In this document: one piece after another, positions 24,680-32,287 of the stretch | Layout: each line of letters opens with the position of its first letter | Position numbering within the stretch: the first letter of the stretch is position 1 | Made by a program: the position numbers and the translations under genes | Notes under the pieces: model-generated | The model's database searches: none | What the model was told of the DNA's origin: nothing | What the model saw: the letters and a program-made list of their open reading frames with translations, nothing else | Source: CAWAPD01 sp963783865 | Lineage (GTDB): Bacteria > Actinomycetota > Thermoleophilia > UBA2241 | Assembly (NCBI GenBank): GCA_963783865.1 | Contig: CAWAPD010000003.1 | Location: 124,001 to 188,000 of the forward strand | Length of the DNA: 64,000 bases | Direction: 5' to 3'

Positions 24680-25831
24680 TCAAACGGCCATCTTGTAGTC
24701 GCACGCGGTCAATGTCTCGCATCCAGAGTCGGTGATGAGGACCACGTCTTCGAGGCGCACCGCCCCCCAGCCGACCCGATAGAGCTCCGGCTCCAAGGTG
24801 ATGACGTCGCCGGGCTCGAGGAGCTGGTGGTTGTAGGGCTCGATGCCAGTGGTGAGCTCGTGCAGCTCGAGGCCCAACCCGTGGCCGGCGTAGGGTGCCC
24901 CGCTGGGAGTCAGCGCCGGATCACCGGCGGTCGGATGACAAGTCGACGGGTAGCCTCGTTCCCGGTAGAGGTCGCAGATGCGGTCGTAGACGTCGCTGCC
25001 GCGCACGCCAGGACCCACCATGCCGCGAGCCAACTCCAGCGCCGCGCGAACGGCCTCATGCACGCGCAGAAGCTCGTCGGGCACGGGCCCCGCGCAGAAG
25101 ACTCGAGTCATGTCGGCGTGGTAGCGCGACTCCGTGTCGCGCGGGAACAGATCGCAGACGATGGGCACGCTGGCCCGCAGGGGCCCTTCGCCGGTCTCGA
25201 ACCCGGTGCCCTGAGGCCCGGCTGCGATGATCGGGATCTCCCCTTCGCAGCGGGCCTCGGCCCAGTGGGAGCGGACCTGGTCCTGGAGCGCCTCCGACGT
25301 CAGCGTGGCGCCATCGGGGGTGACGAGGGTGCCGTCCGGGGCCGGCTCGCACGTGGCCAGCCGGGCGCGAATACCCTCCATCGAGCTTGCCGTGACGCGC
25401 AGCGCTCGGCGAATCGCCTCGACTTCGTCGGGCCGCTTGTGGCGCCGGCGACGAGCGATCACGTCGGCGTCGACCTGCACCTCGACGCCGTTCGTCCGCA
25501 GGTACTCGGCAGACTCGCTCGGAAACCACCCGGGGACGACCACGCGGCCAAGACCGGCGCGGCGAACCGCGGCGAGCATGAGTCTGAGGTTCGACTCCTC
25601 CACCGGCCCGCGCCCGAGCGCGTCCTCGAACCAGCCGAACTCGCTGTCGCTCCAGACCTCATCGGCCCTCGACAGCTCGCGAGCGCGATCAACGTCGGAT
25701 TCGAACACCACGAGCGTGACGCGGCCGTCCACTTCGAGACAGATGAAGGGGTCGTGGAGGAGGAAGCCGCTCGCGTAGTACGCGTCGGCGCAGTCCATCG
25801 ACCCGCCGAACAGCAGAATCCCCTCGCGCAC
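24680..25831 (-). CDS. M24-family metallopeptidase (Xaa-Pro aminopeptidase-like)
   Basis: 383 residues from GTG 25831 with GGGGGGTGAG upstream. The N-terminal creatinase-like domain (about 1-150) precedes the pita-bread catalytic domain. All five metal ligands are recognisable: Asp in VCDLFPRD, Asp in ADMTRVFCAG, His in GHGLGLELHE, Glu in ITLEPELY and Glu in VRLEDVVLIT. Such enzymes cleave N-terminal residues ahead of proline or hydrolyse related C-N bonds. No signal peptide, so cytoplasmic. It probably shares a transcript with the peptide-binding protein downstream. Confidence 0.9.
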   Translation of the reverse strand: MREGILLFGGSMDCADAYYASGFLLHDPFICLEVDGRVTLVVFESDVDRARELSRADEVWSDSEFGWFEDALGRGPVEESNLRLMLAAVRRAGLGRVVVPGWFPSESAEYLRTNGVEVQVDADVIARRRRHKRPDEVEAIRRALRVTASSMEGIRARLATCEPAPDGTLVTPDGATLTSEALQDQVRSHWAEARCEGEIPIIAAGPQGTGFETGEGPLRASVPIVCDLFPRDTESRYHADMTRVFCAGPVPDELLRVHEAVRAALELARGMVGPGVRGSDVYDRICDLYRERGYPSTCHPTAGDPALTPSGAPYAGHGLGLELHELTTGIEPYNHQLLEPGDVITLEPELYRVGWGAVRLEDVVLITDSGCETLTACDYKMAV

Positions 25832-26240
25832 GTCTCACCCCCCTGTTGCCGGGCCGACCTCGTCCATCGGTCCTCCTTTTATTCTACATCCGTCGCAGGC
25901 GATGAAGGGCATGTGAGGCTGTCACAGGAGTACGGGGACCGAGGTGAGGCGTCTCGTCGGCAATGCGACGGCAGGTTGGATCTACCGTCTGCCAGCGCGG
26001 TACCGACGTCATGATCGCCGGCCGCGGGCAGGTCTTCCCTCCGGGCGAGGGATAGGAAGAAGGAAGAGCCTCCGGCTAGCGCCCCGCGCAGAGTCGTCCC
26101 TCGCCGCCCGCTAGCTCACCGCTGTGATCTTGGCCGAGGGCCGCTCGGCGGCCTCGGGCCCAAGTCCGGCTAGGTCGCCGATCACGTTGACCAGCTGGGT
26201 GTCGGCCGGCCGCGTTGGGTGGAGCGGGTCTATAGGACGC
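25832..26240. other. Intergenic region upstream of the M24 gene
   Basis: 409 bases between the M24 start and the YkoF-like stop. Contains a short AT-rich stretch (TTTTATTCTACATCC near 25877) that may hold the M24 promoter. A minus-strand frame at 26112-26240 reads DTQLVNVIGDLAGLGPEAAE before TAG but has no start and is not called. Confidence 0.4.
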
Positions 26241-26549
26241 TCAGTCGCTGATCGCGCCCTGGATCTCGGCGACAGTCGTCTTGCTCGGTAGGGCGCTCGA
26301 CAGCGTCACGACCATGACGGTCGGTCCATAGGAACTCGCCGCGCCAAACGCGGCTCTGGCCGCTGCGAAGACCGATTCTTCGTCTCCCGGGGCGAAGCTG
26401 CTCAGCTGACCCACCGTGATATCGACGCCTGCGTTGGCCGCAGCTAGCACGGCGGCCTGGATCGCCTCGTGCAGGTGGGGCTGGCGCAGGGGGTAGACCG
26501 AGAACTGCAGACCGATCTGCGCCGCCTCCGTTCCTTCAGCTTCGGGCAT
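26241..26549 (-). CDS. YkoF-like thiamine/precursor-binding family protein
   Basis: 102 residues. The sequence follows the YkoF/MTH1187-like ferredoxin-fold pattern: IGLQFSVYPLRQPHLHEAIQ, then DITVGQLSSFAPGDEESVFA and TVMVVTLSSALPS. Bacillus YkoF has two such domains and binds the thiamine pyrimidine precursor; here only one domain is present, so it would act as a dimer. The stop is TGA and no thiamine transport genes are adjacent. It is the last gene before att copy 3. GCACGCGATGC-like sequence precedes the ATG with GGAGGC for ribosome binding. Confidence 0.65.
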   Translation of the reverse strand: MPEAEGTEAAQIGLQFSVYPLRQPHLHEAIQAAVLAAANAGVDITVGQLSSFAPGDEESVFAAARAAFGAASSYGPTVMVVTLSSALPSKTTVAEIQGAISD

Positions 26550-26998
26550 CGCGTGCCTCCTTGTGTGCTCAGCGGGCGCGGGCCCTTGCCATCGCGGCGT
26601 CTGGACGTCGGCAAAGGCTCGCGACTTCGCCTTTCGTGGCAGTGTCTACAAGGTTACCCGGCCTGGAGGGCGCCACATGGCCTGCAACGTTGGGTCGGCA
26701 GCGCGTCGGCGACGGCCCGTGCAGGCAGGAAGGAGGGCCGACAGGTCGGCACGTCGGCTTCCGTCGGCACCCACGCGGGGCCGCCGCAGGTCTCAATCGA
26801 CGCTCCGGTCGGCTCATCGTCGGCTGAGCTTCACGCCTGCCGCGTGTTTCCTAAGCCTGGTGTCCCTGGTTCGATTCCAGCCGGGGGAAGCCTATTCAGG
26901 GATAGGCCGGCCCGGGGCGGGTACAACGAGCAGGTGTGGGAGATGCATGCGGCGGCCGTGCGAAGCCCGAGCCGACGCCGGACGGGAAAGGAGCCACC
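26550..26998. other. Intergenic region holding att copy 3
   Basis: 449 bases. Apart from the att remnant at 26846-26887 no gene is supported; several open frames in all directions reflect the high GC content only. Confidence 0.5.
26846..26887 (+). repeat. att core copy 3: degraded tRNA-Arg 3' fragment
   Basis: Matches the tRNA 3' half at 40 of 42 positions (changes at the anticodon stem and the variable/T-arm boundary) and has lost the CACCA end. More diverged than copy 2, which suggests an older integration whose right end it marks. Confidence 0.75.
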
Positions 26999-27160
26999 AT
27001 GCCGGTCTATGAGTATCGCTGCCGGAAGTGCGGGACGCGCTTCGAGGTCAACGCTCACCTCGACGAGCGCGACAAGCTCGCCGTCTGTCCCAAGTGCCAC
27101 GACAAGGAAGTCGAGCTTGTGATCAGCTCGTTTACCTGCGCACCGCCGCCCAAGTACTAG
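26999..27160 (+). CDS. FmdB-family zinc-ribbon protein
   Basis: 53 residues from ATG 26999, 5 bases after AAAGGAG. The FmdB/regulatory-protein signature MPVYEYRCRKCGTRFEV carries the first CxxC, and AVCPKCHDKEVE the second, so it should bind one zinc. The end is FTCAPPPKY. These small proteins are common next to metabolic genes; their function is poorly known. It lies between att copy 3 and the first integrase scar, as a single-gene module. Stop codon TAG. Confidence 0.85.
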   Translation: MPVYEYRCRKCGTRFEVNAHLDERDKLAVCPKCHDKEVELVISSFTCAPPPKY

Positions 27161-27297
27161 GAACCGAGGGCCCCACCACGATGCTCATCGCCTGGCAGCC
27201 ACGTGCGATTCTCACGGCAGGCTCGGTGTCGGGGAAGAGGCTTCGGCGGTACAGCTTCCGGGTCATCCGCCGCCACATGAGCCTGCATCTCGCATAG

Positions 27298-27362
27298 TGA
27301 ACACCAGGCCCGCGATCAGCGCGGCCGCCTCTTCCTGCATGGCCAGGATGGCGAGCCAGTAG
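27298..27362 (-). pseudogene. Integrase 3'-end scar A
   Basis: 65 bases matching the 3' end of the truncated integrase (5177-5241) at about 59 positions. Minus-strand translation keeps AILAMQEEAAALIAGLVF and ends at the same place. Everything upstream of it is replaced by the ribosome-binding region of the next gene. Confidence 0.75.
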
Positions 27363-27377
27363 ACAAAGGAGAGGTCG

Positions 27378-27783
27378 ATGAGAACACAAGTGGGTCTCTG
27401 GATTGACCATAGGAAGGCCATTGTCGTGGCTGTTACGGAGAAGGGTGAAGAGATGGGGCTGGTAATATCCAAGTCGGAACGACAGCTTCGCCGGTCTGGT
27501 GATTCACCTCTTAGTGGCCCCTATGAATCACAGCAAGTACCGGCAAAGCGACAGCCGCCAGAAGACGTTTGCGGGACATCTCAACATTTACTACGAGGCG
27601 GTAATCGCGGCTATTCGTGATGCAGAGTCAATTCTGATATTCGGTCCCGGTGAGGCAAAGGGCGAACTGAAAGACCGTCTTGAAAGAAACAACCTCGGTG
27701 GACGCATCGTCGGCATTGAGACAGCTGACAAGATGACGGATCGGCAGATTGCGGCGAGAGTTCGACAGTGCTTTCCACAATAA
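27378..27783 (+). pseudogene. eRF1-like small protein gene split by a one-base frameshift
   Basis: Two overlapping frames together give one protein of about 135 residues. The first (27378 on, AAAGGAG upstream) reads MRTQVGLWIDHRKAIVVAVT and GLVISKSERQLRRSGDSPL up to QQVPAK near 27547. The second continues DSRQKTFAGHLNIYYEAVIA, then SILIFGPGEAKGELKDRLE and ends RQIAARVRQCFPQ. The late part resembles the bacterial eRF1-related domain (baeRF-type), in which FGPGEAKGEL is characteristic. One extra base at about 27545-27550 accounts for the break; sequencing error, pseudogene or programmed shift cannot be separated here. GC is clearly below the neighbours, so it was probably acquired. Confidence 0.65.
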
Positions 27784-27832
27784 CGTCCCGACTTCCCCCC
27801 CAGTGGGGGCCGAATTGCCGACGCAATCCAGC

Positions 27833-27915
27833 CGCGCGATCAGCGCCGCCGCCTCTTCGTGCATCGCCGGGATGGCGTGTGAGTAGGTGTCGAGGGTGAT
27901 CGCGACGGTGTGCAC
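27833..27915 (-). pseudogene. Integrase 3'-end scar B
   Basis: The best-preserved scar: over 27835-27902 about 66 of 68 bases match the truncated integrase (5190-5257), encoding TLDTYSHAIPAMHEEAAALI with the catalytic Tyr. Similarity fades on the right at about 27915. A 13-base string including TTGCCGAC lies immediately to the left (27811-27823). Confidence 0.8.
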
Positions 27916-28026
27916 CAGCGACCACAGCGTCATCCTTGCCACCACCGACGGGCCGCCGCCCGGAAGGCCCGGACGCCGGGCACGAATGTGGAGCTCAACA
28001 GCGCACGGGCCAGGACCGTGCGAGGA

Positions 28027-28410
28027 CTACTCCGGCTGGAACAGAGCCAGTGTATTGCCGTCCGGGTCCTTGAACCACGCCGACTTGCCGATGCCGGGAC
28101 TGGTCAACACGTGATCGATCATCTTCAGGTCACCGAACTCGACCACGTCGAACTCGACCCCTCTGTCCACCAACTCCTGCACGTCGGCGGCGATGTCCGT
28201 TGACCAGAAGCGGACTTGGGTGTGGTCGGCCTTGTTGGGTGTTGGGCGACCGTACAGGAGCAGGGTCGTACCGTCTCCGCAATCGAACACCAGGTGGTTC
28301 TTGATCGTCGCGATCGAGAGCCTCAGTCCGACCTTGTGCTCGTAGAAGTCCTGGCTCTTCTCCAGATCGGTAGAGCACATCACGGCTGACACTCTGTCGT
28401 TCGGTACCAC
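28027..28410 (-). CDS. VOC-superfamily (glyoxalase/bleomycin-resistance-like) protein
   Basis: 127 residues from GTG 28410, preceded by GAGGAGG; a longer frame would start inside scar C and is rejected. Paired beta-alpha-beta-beta-beta modules are visible: VMCSTDLEKSQDFYEHKVGL in the first half and VRFWSTDIAADVQELVDRGV, then WFKDPDGNTLALFQP in the second. The family uses a metal site for isomerases, dioxygenases or for sequestering drugs; which applies here is unknown. It sits alone between integrase scars B and C. Confidence 0.85.
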   Translation of the reverse strand: MVPNDRVSAVMCSTDLEKSQDFYEHKVGLRLSIATIKNHLVFDCGDGTTLLLYGRPTPNKADHTQVRFWSTDIAADVQELVDRGVEFDVVEFGDLKMIDHVLTSPGIGKSAWFKDPDGNTLALFQPE

Positions 28411-28440
28411 GACTGCCTCCTCGGGTCGGGAACGGTGGGC

Positions 28441-28497
28441 GAACACCAGGTCGGCGATCAGCTGTGTCGACCCTTCCTGCACCGCCGCGGTGGCGTG
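28441..28497 (-). pseudogene. Integrase 3'-end scar C
   Basis: 57 bases matching the integrase 3' end at about 45 positions, more diverged than A and B. Translation gives HATAAVQEGSTQLIADLVFA against HAIPAMQEEAAALIAGLVF in the reference copy. Confidence 0.65.
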
Positions 28498-28517
28498 CTC
28501 GCCGCGCCGGCTCGGTC

Positions 28518-29156
28518 CTACGCCGACAGCTCAGGGATGCGCCGAGTCAGCTCCGTCCAGTCGTCGCCGATCGCTTGCCGGATGAGCTGCTTGACGCCCG
28601 CGAACGCTTCGGGCGGCAACACCATCTGCTGGATGCGGGTCATGTTCTCGCGGTCGTCGTCGCCCAGCAAGGGGTACATCCAAAGGATGAAGTCTGGCTG
28701 GCGCTCCGGGGGTATCTCTGCGGCCATGATACCGACCGCCTTGCCCTGGTCGGGTACCGAGACGCGCTCCCCGAAGATGCGGTACAGGTGCGTGTCCTCC
28801 TTGAACAGATGGATGTCGAGGTGGAACTTGAAGGCGGCGGTGGCTCGGGCAGTCGCCAGGGCGTCGTCCGCGGCGACCGCAGCGTTCAAGGCATCGAACG
28901 CTGCATCGAGGCCGCGGTGGTCCTTCTCGTAGGCCTCGGAGACCAATGGCGCGACCGCGTCAAGGACGGGAAAGACGGCGATCTCCTCCCCGTGGGCGTG
29001 CACCACCAGTATCTCGTTGAAGAAGCGGAAGCGCTCCAGAGCCGCCTCGAGTCCCGGTGTGCCGCGTGCGGCGCCGAGCGCCGCGGCGTCGATGCCGTCC
29101 ATGTCCTTTCGGAACGCGTTGTGGATGGCCGTTATCGCATCGATCGGACCCGCCAT
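28518..29156 (-). CDS. Hemerythrin HHE-domain protein
   Basis: 212 residues, ATG 29156. Helical bundle with His/Glu metal ligands in the expected order: ITAIHNAFRKDMDGID, FFNEILVVHAHGEEIAVFP, YEKDHRGLDAAF and FHLDIHLFKEDTHLYRIFGE. This di-iron site binds oxygen, NO or iron and is used in sensing, storage or repair. The C-terminal 70 residues form a second helical part (LLGDDDRENMTRIQQMVLPP). Single gene between scar C and scar D. Confidence 0.88.
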   Translation of the reverse strand: MAGPIDAITAIHNAFRKDMDGIDAAALGAARGTPGLEAALERFRFFNEILVVHAHGEEIAVFPVLDAVAPLVSEAYEKDHRGLDAAFDALNAAVAADDALATARATAAFKFHLDIHLFKEDTHLYRIFGERVSVPDQGKAVGIMAAEIPPERQPDFILWMYPLLGDDDRENMTRIQQMVLPPEAFAGVKQLIRQAIGDDWTELTRRIPELSA

Positions 29157-29863
29157 GGTCGCCCCCCATTTCCGCCCATATGTGCCCGGCGCGCAGGGTT
29201 GGAGACCAATCCGTTCGTCTCCAGCCCGTCCTGAGGCAGAGCCTGGTCATGCCCAAGGCGCCTACGACTCACGCCGTTGTCGCGCTAGGGGAATGCCCAG
29301 TCTGCACAATCAGGGAAGACTTCGCACGATACGCACGGAGCGACACTGAGACTCGGACCGATATCGTGGACGGGACACGGAGCATTGTAGTGACCAGACC
29401 GATTCTTGCCTTGACCGCTTTGGCTTTCGCCTGCCCTCGGGGCGGCTGGGCTTTGGCCGGCTTAGTCACTAGTCCAGGAGAAGCCCCCGCAAAACGGGCG
29501 CGCCGGCCTCGTGGTGAGCGGCTGGTGCGCGCCAAGGGCAAGGTCAAGGCGGCCGACAGGACGAGCTGCACGAAGTGATCGAGACGGTGGCGTGCCCGAG
29601 CCGCTCCGAGACGATCACCCAAGGTCGTCTCGGATTCAACCTTGTCGGCTTGGTGATCGTGGCGATCGCTGTGGTCGGCAGGTGCTCCCGGCAGAGCACA
29701 GACGTTGCGGAGTCAGAGGTTGCGGCATCCGCGGACCGAGACCGGATAGCTGCTTGAGGCTGCAGCGCATCGGGCGACACGGCCTGTTGGACAGGTCGCG
29801 AATCAGGGCATCTTCAGCGAACAGGGCACACTCCAGGTGCCCGCTACGAGGGGGAGGCCTCAG
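29157..29863. other. 707-base region with integrase scar D, otherwise non-coding
   Basis: Two opposed open frames at 29249-29622 have no convincing start sites or recognisable sequence and are left out. Scar D lies at 29576-29627. The stretch from 29157 to 29420 has more A+T than its surroundings. Nothing else supported. Confidence 0.4.
29576..29627 (-). pseudogene. Integrase scar D (slightly more upstream segment)
   Basis: Matches 5251-5295 of the truncated integrase, the segment just 5' of scars A-C, at about 38 of 44 bases. Minus-strand reading gives VSERLGHATVSIT, which includes the second catalytic His. Confidence 0.65.
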
Positions 29864-30244
29864 ATGAGCGAGTCTGCGAACCGCGCGACGGTCGAGGCGC
29901 TCGTCGCCGCGCTGAACGCGAGCGACCTTGAGGCGCTCGACAGCGTGTTCATCGACGACATCGTGATGGAATGGCCGCAGTCGGGCGAGCGCATCGTCGG
30001 AGGGCAGAATCGCCGCGAGATCTACAGCCGCTTCCCGTCTCTGCCGCACGTCACGCCGCGACGCGTGACAGGGAGCGATGACCTCTGGGTGGTCGAGGCG
30101 AGCCTCGACTACGGAGACGGCGATCCCTTCCAGTGTGTCTTCATCTTCGAGATGCGCGACGGGCTCATCGCCAAGGAGACGGGCTACTGGTCGAAGGCGT
30201 TCCCCGCTCCGGACTGGCGGGCGCCCTGGGTGGAGCGTCTCTAG
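29864..30244 (+). CDS. SnoaL-like / NTF2-fold protein
   Basis: 126 residues from ATG 29864, with GGGGGAGG upstream. Typical NTF2-like layout: ATVEALVAALNASDLEALDS, VFIDDIVMEWPQSGERIVGG, and a C-terminal sheet (QCVFIFEMRDGLIAKETGYW). These folds act as isomerases, cyclases or binding domains; residues do not single out one. A second SnoaL-type domain occurs at 49770. Stop TAG. Confidence 0.82.
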   Translation: MSESANRATVEALVAALNASDLEALDSVFIDDIVMEWPQSGERIVGGQNRREIYSRFPSLPHVTPRRVTGSDDLWVVEASLDYGDGDPFQCVFIFEMRDGLIAKETGYWSKAFPAPDWRAPWVERL

Positions 30245-30343
30245 CGGCTGGCGCGGTATGATGAGTCTACGGTCTTGCGATCGACGTCTTTCCCATGCAG
30301 CATATCGACTGGCAAGCGCATCGTTACTTCGAAAGGGACATGA

Positions 30344-30652
30344 ATGCCTCAGAGTAAATCCAAGCCACGGTCGCCGAAGAAGGGTCGGCCCATCGACCCG
30401 GCCCGGCGTCGCTACTGTTACTTCTGCAAGGAGAAGGTCGACCAGGTCGACTACAAGGATCTGACGGCTCTTCGCCGCTTCGTGAGCGAGCGGGGCAAGA
30501 TCAAGACACGCCGTGTCAGCGGCGCCTGCCGGCGCCACCAGCGTCAGGTCGCCGTGGCCATCAAGAGGGCCCGCGAGATGGCGCTGCTGCCCTACACGGC
30601 CTCCCCCGCCGGCGGGGACGATGCGCACGGCGGGCGGCGGCGTCGGGGCTGA
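30344..30652 (+). CDS. rpsR: 30S ribosomal protein S18, stand-alone copy
   Basis: 102 residues from ATG 30344, with AAAGGGA upstream. The S18 core is clear: RRRYCYFCKEKVDQVDYKDL, RRFVSERGKIKTRRVSGACR and RHQRQVAVAIKRAREMALLP. It carries CxxC and CRRH, so it is the zinc-binding (C+) form. S18 pairs with S6 on the 30S platform. Neither rpsF, ssb nor rplI, its usual operon partners, is here, which suggests either an isolated locus or a second paralogue. The basic C-terminal tail (GGRRRRG) is unusual in length. Confidence 0.92.
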   Translation: MPQSKSKPRSPKKGRPIDPARRRYCYFCKEKVDQVDYKDLTALRRFVSERGKIKTRRVSGACRRHQRQVAVAIKRAREMALLPYTASPAGGDDAHGGRRRRG

Positions 30653-30690
30653 CGCTTGGGCCCGGGGAGTCTCGCTTCCAGGGAGGGCGC

Positions 30691-30873
30691 GTGAAGCTTG
30701 AGGATCTGCTCGGCAAGCACGTCCGCTACGAGGGCGAAGAAGGGTACGTCGTGGAGGGGCACTCCGGCGAGCAGGCATCGGTCGTGGTGAGCATCCGCGG
30801 CGTGAGCGCCGCGCCGGGCCGCAACGTGACCGTGCCGGAGTCCCAGTGGGGGGAGATCGAGCTCCTCCGCTAG
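30691..30873 (+). CDS. Small unknown protein downstream of rpsR
   Basis: 60 residues from GTG 30691, 3-4 bases after GGGAGGG, 38 bases past rpsR. Sequence begins MKLEDLLGKHVRYEGEEGYV and ends ESQWGEIELLR, a small beta-rich protein with a KOW/SH3-like look. Good ribosome site and conserved-looking start support a real gene; function unknown. Stop TAG. Confidence 0.55.
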   Translation: MKLEDLLGKHVRYEGEEGYVVEGHSGEQASVVVSIRGVSAAPGRNVTVPESQWGEIELLR

Positions 30874-30901
30874 GCGCCGGGCTTGCCCCGAGCACCGATC
30901 G

Positions 30902-32287
30902 TCAGAGTCCCGCCAGCTCCTTGAACCTCTCGACGCTGGGGATCGTGATCCCCAGCGTCTCGGCGATGCGGAACTTGGCCATCATCGCGTTGGGCTCTCC
31001 GGGGTGCAGGTTGGAGTGGTCGAGGATCCTTCCCAGACCCTTCTCTCCCCTGATCTGTTCCATGGCGTAGGAATCGGCGAGATCGCGCTCCGTACAGCCG
31101 AGCCTGTCGGCGACGTAGCGCTTGGCCTCCGTGAGGCGCATGCCCCGGGACATCTGCATCCGCGCTACCAGGTCTCCGGCAGTGCGGATCCCGCCCATGC
31201 CCGCGGCGAGCGCGTGGGTGACGTCCATCCCCCTGGAGTCACCCGAGCCCACCTACAACCCGTCGCAGCGCAGGATCTCGACGTGCGCCTTGGCGGCTCG
31301 CGACGCGGCGTCTTCGGGCGGATAGCCGTTGATGGGCACGCCGCAGACGCCTTCACCGACGTTCGGGTGCACGGGGATGCGAGCTACGTCCATGCAGGGC
31401 TTGATGACCGTGAGTGAGTAGGCGGTGTTCCAGGCGCACGACCTGCCGGTGTTGATGTTGACGGCCGGGCCGAAAAGCGTGACGCCGGCGTCCTGGCACA
31501 CCTCGAGCTGGCCTTGCGGCCAGAGGCCGGCCAAACGGCGGCCGTCCCACTCGAGCTCGCCGTGCACGCCGATCACGAACTCACCCGCCATGCCGACCTC
31601 GATGCCGGCGGTCGGGTAGTTCTCGCGCAGGTGCCGCACGGCGCGCAAGGTACTGAGGAAGTCGCCGTCGCCGGCGCCGCCGGTGGTGTCGAAGTCCATG
31701 CCGTCGGCGCCGGCGTCCAGCATGCCCTCGCCGACGAAGATGAAGTCCTTCGTGGCGTAGTCCATGGCTTCGACGATCGCAGCCCGCGCGCCGGCGATCT
31801 CGCCGCGCGGCAGCAGCTCGAACCAGTTCTCGCAGGGACCGTCGGGCCGCGAGTAGAAGGCCAGGTTGGGCTGCGCCCCGTACTGGATGGGCGCCGTGAG
31901 CATCTGCTGCGCGTTCTGCATCGTCTGCTGCTGGTGCGGCAGGATCGTCTTGATGGCCTTGTACGAGTACTCGATGTGCCAGAGCTCGAGGATGTCCTGC
32001 CCCAGGCGCTGCTCGCTCTCGAGCAGGTCGAGGATGTCTGTGCCGGTCATCTTGGAGCCGCCGCCGTCGCACGAGAGCACGACCTGGTCGCCGATGTCGA
32101 CGGCGGTGAAGCAGGCCGTGGAGGCGTAGATCTCAAGCAGGTGGTCTTGCTCATCCTGGGTGAGCGGGTCCACCTTCGCCTTGCGCGCGGCGAGCTGCGT
32201 CGCATCTTCGATGTCGCCGCGCAGCTCGCCGCGCGTCATCTCGGTCAGCGATCCGTCTCCCATGCGGGTGGCGATCTTCGTGTCCAT
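30902..32287 (-). CDS. mtbB: Dimethylamine corrinoid methyltransferase with in-frame amber (pyrrolysine) codon
   Basis: One continuous frame of 462 codons (461 residues; the family is about 465) interrupted only by TAG at 31253-31255, codon 345. Upstream reads DTKIATRMGDGSLTEM and ends AHVEILRCDGL; downstream continues VGSGDSRGMDVTHALAAGMG, GDLVARMQMSRGMRLTEAKR. MtbB proteins carry pyrrolysine at about residue 356, in this same context. Pyl forms an adduct with the methylamine and presents the methyl group to Co(I) of a corrinoid protein. The start overlaps the mttB stop by one base (TGATG). No corrinoid protein gene, RamA or pyl genes are in the window. If TAG is only a stop, the product would end at 344 residues and be inactive. 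Confidence 0.9.

Noticed and set aside
23477..26014. Very long open frame on the plus strand opposite the peptide-binding and M24 genes
   Set aside because: It is antisense to two well-supported genes, has biased composition and no recognisable domain; high GC leaves such frames open by chance. The same applies to plus-strand frames at 38803-41583 and 61006-63861.
26112..26240. Minus-strand gene ending next to the YkoF-like gene
   Set aside because: The frame reads plausibly for about 45 codons but has no start codon and runs out of frame into the YkoF-like gene; at most a remnant.
29249..29622. Small genes on either strand in the hemerythrin-SnoaL gap
   Set aside because: No ribosome sites, low-complexity basic translations and overlap with each other; neither reads like a protein.
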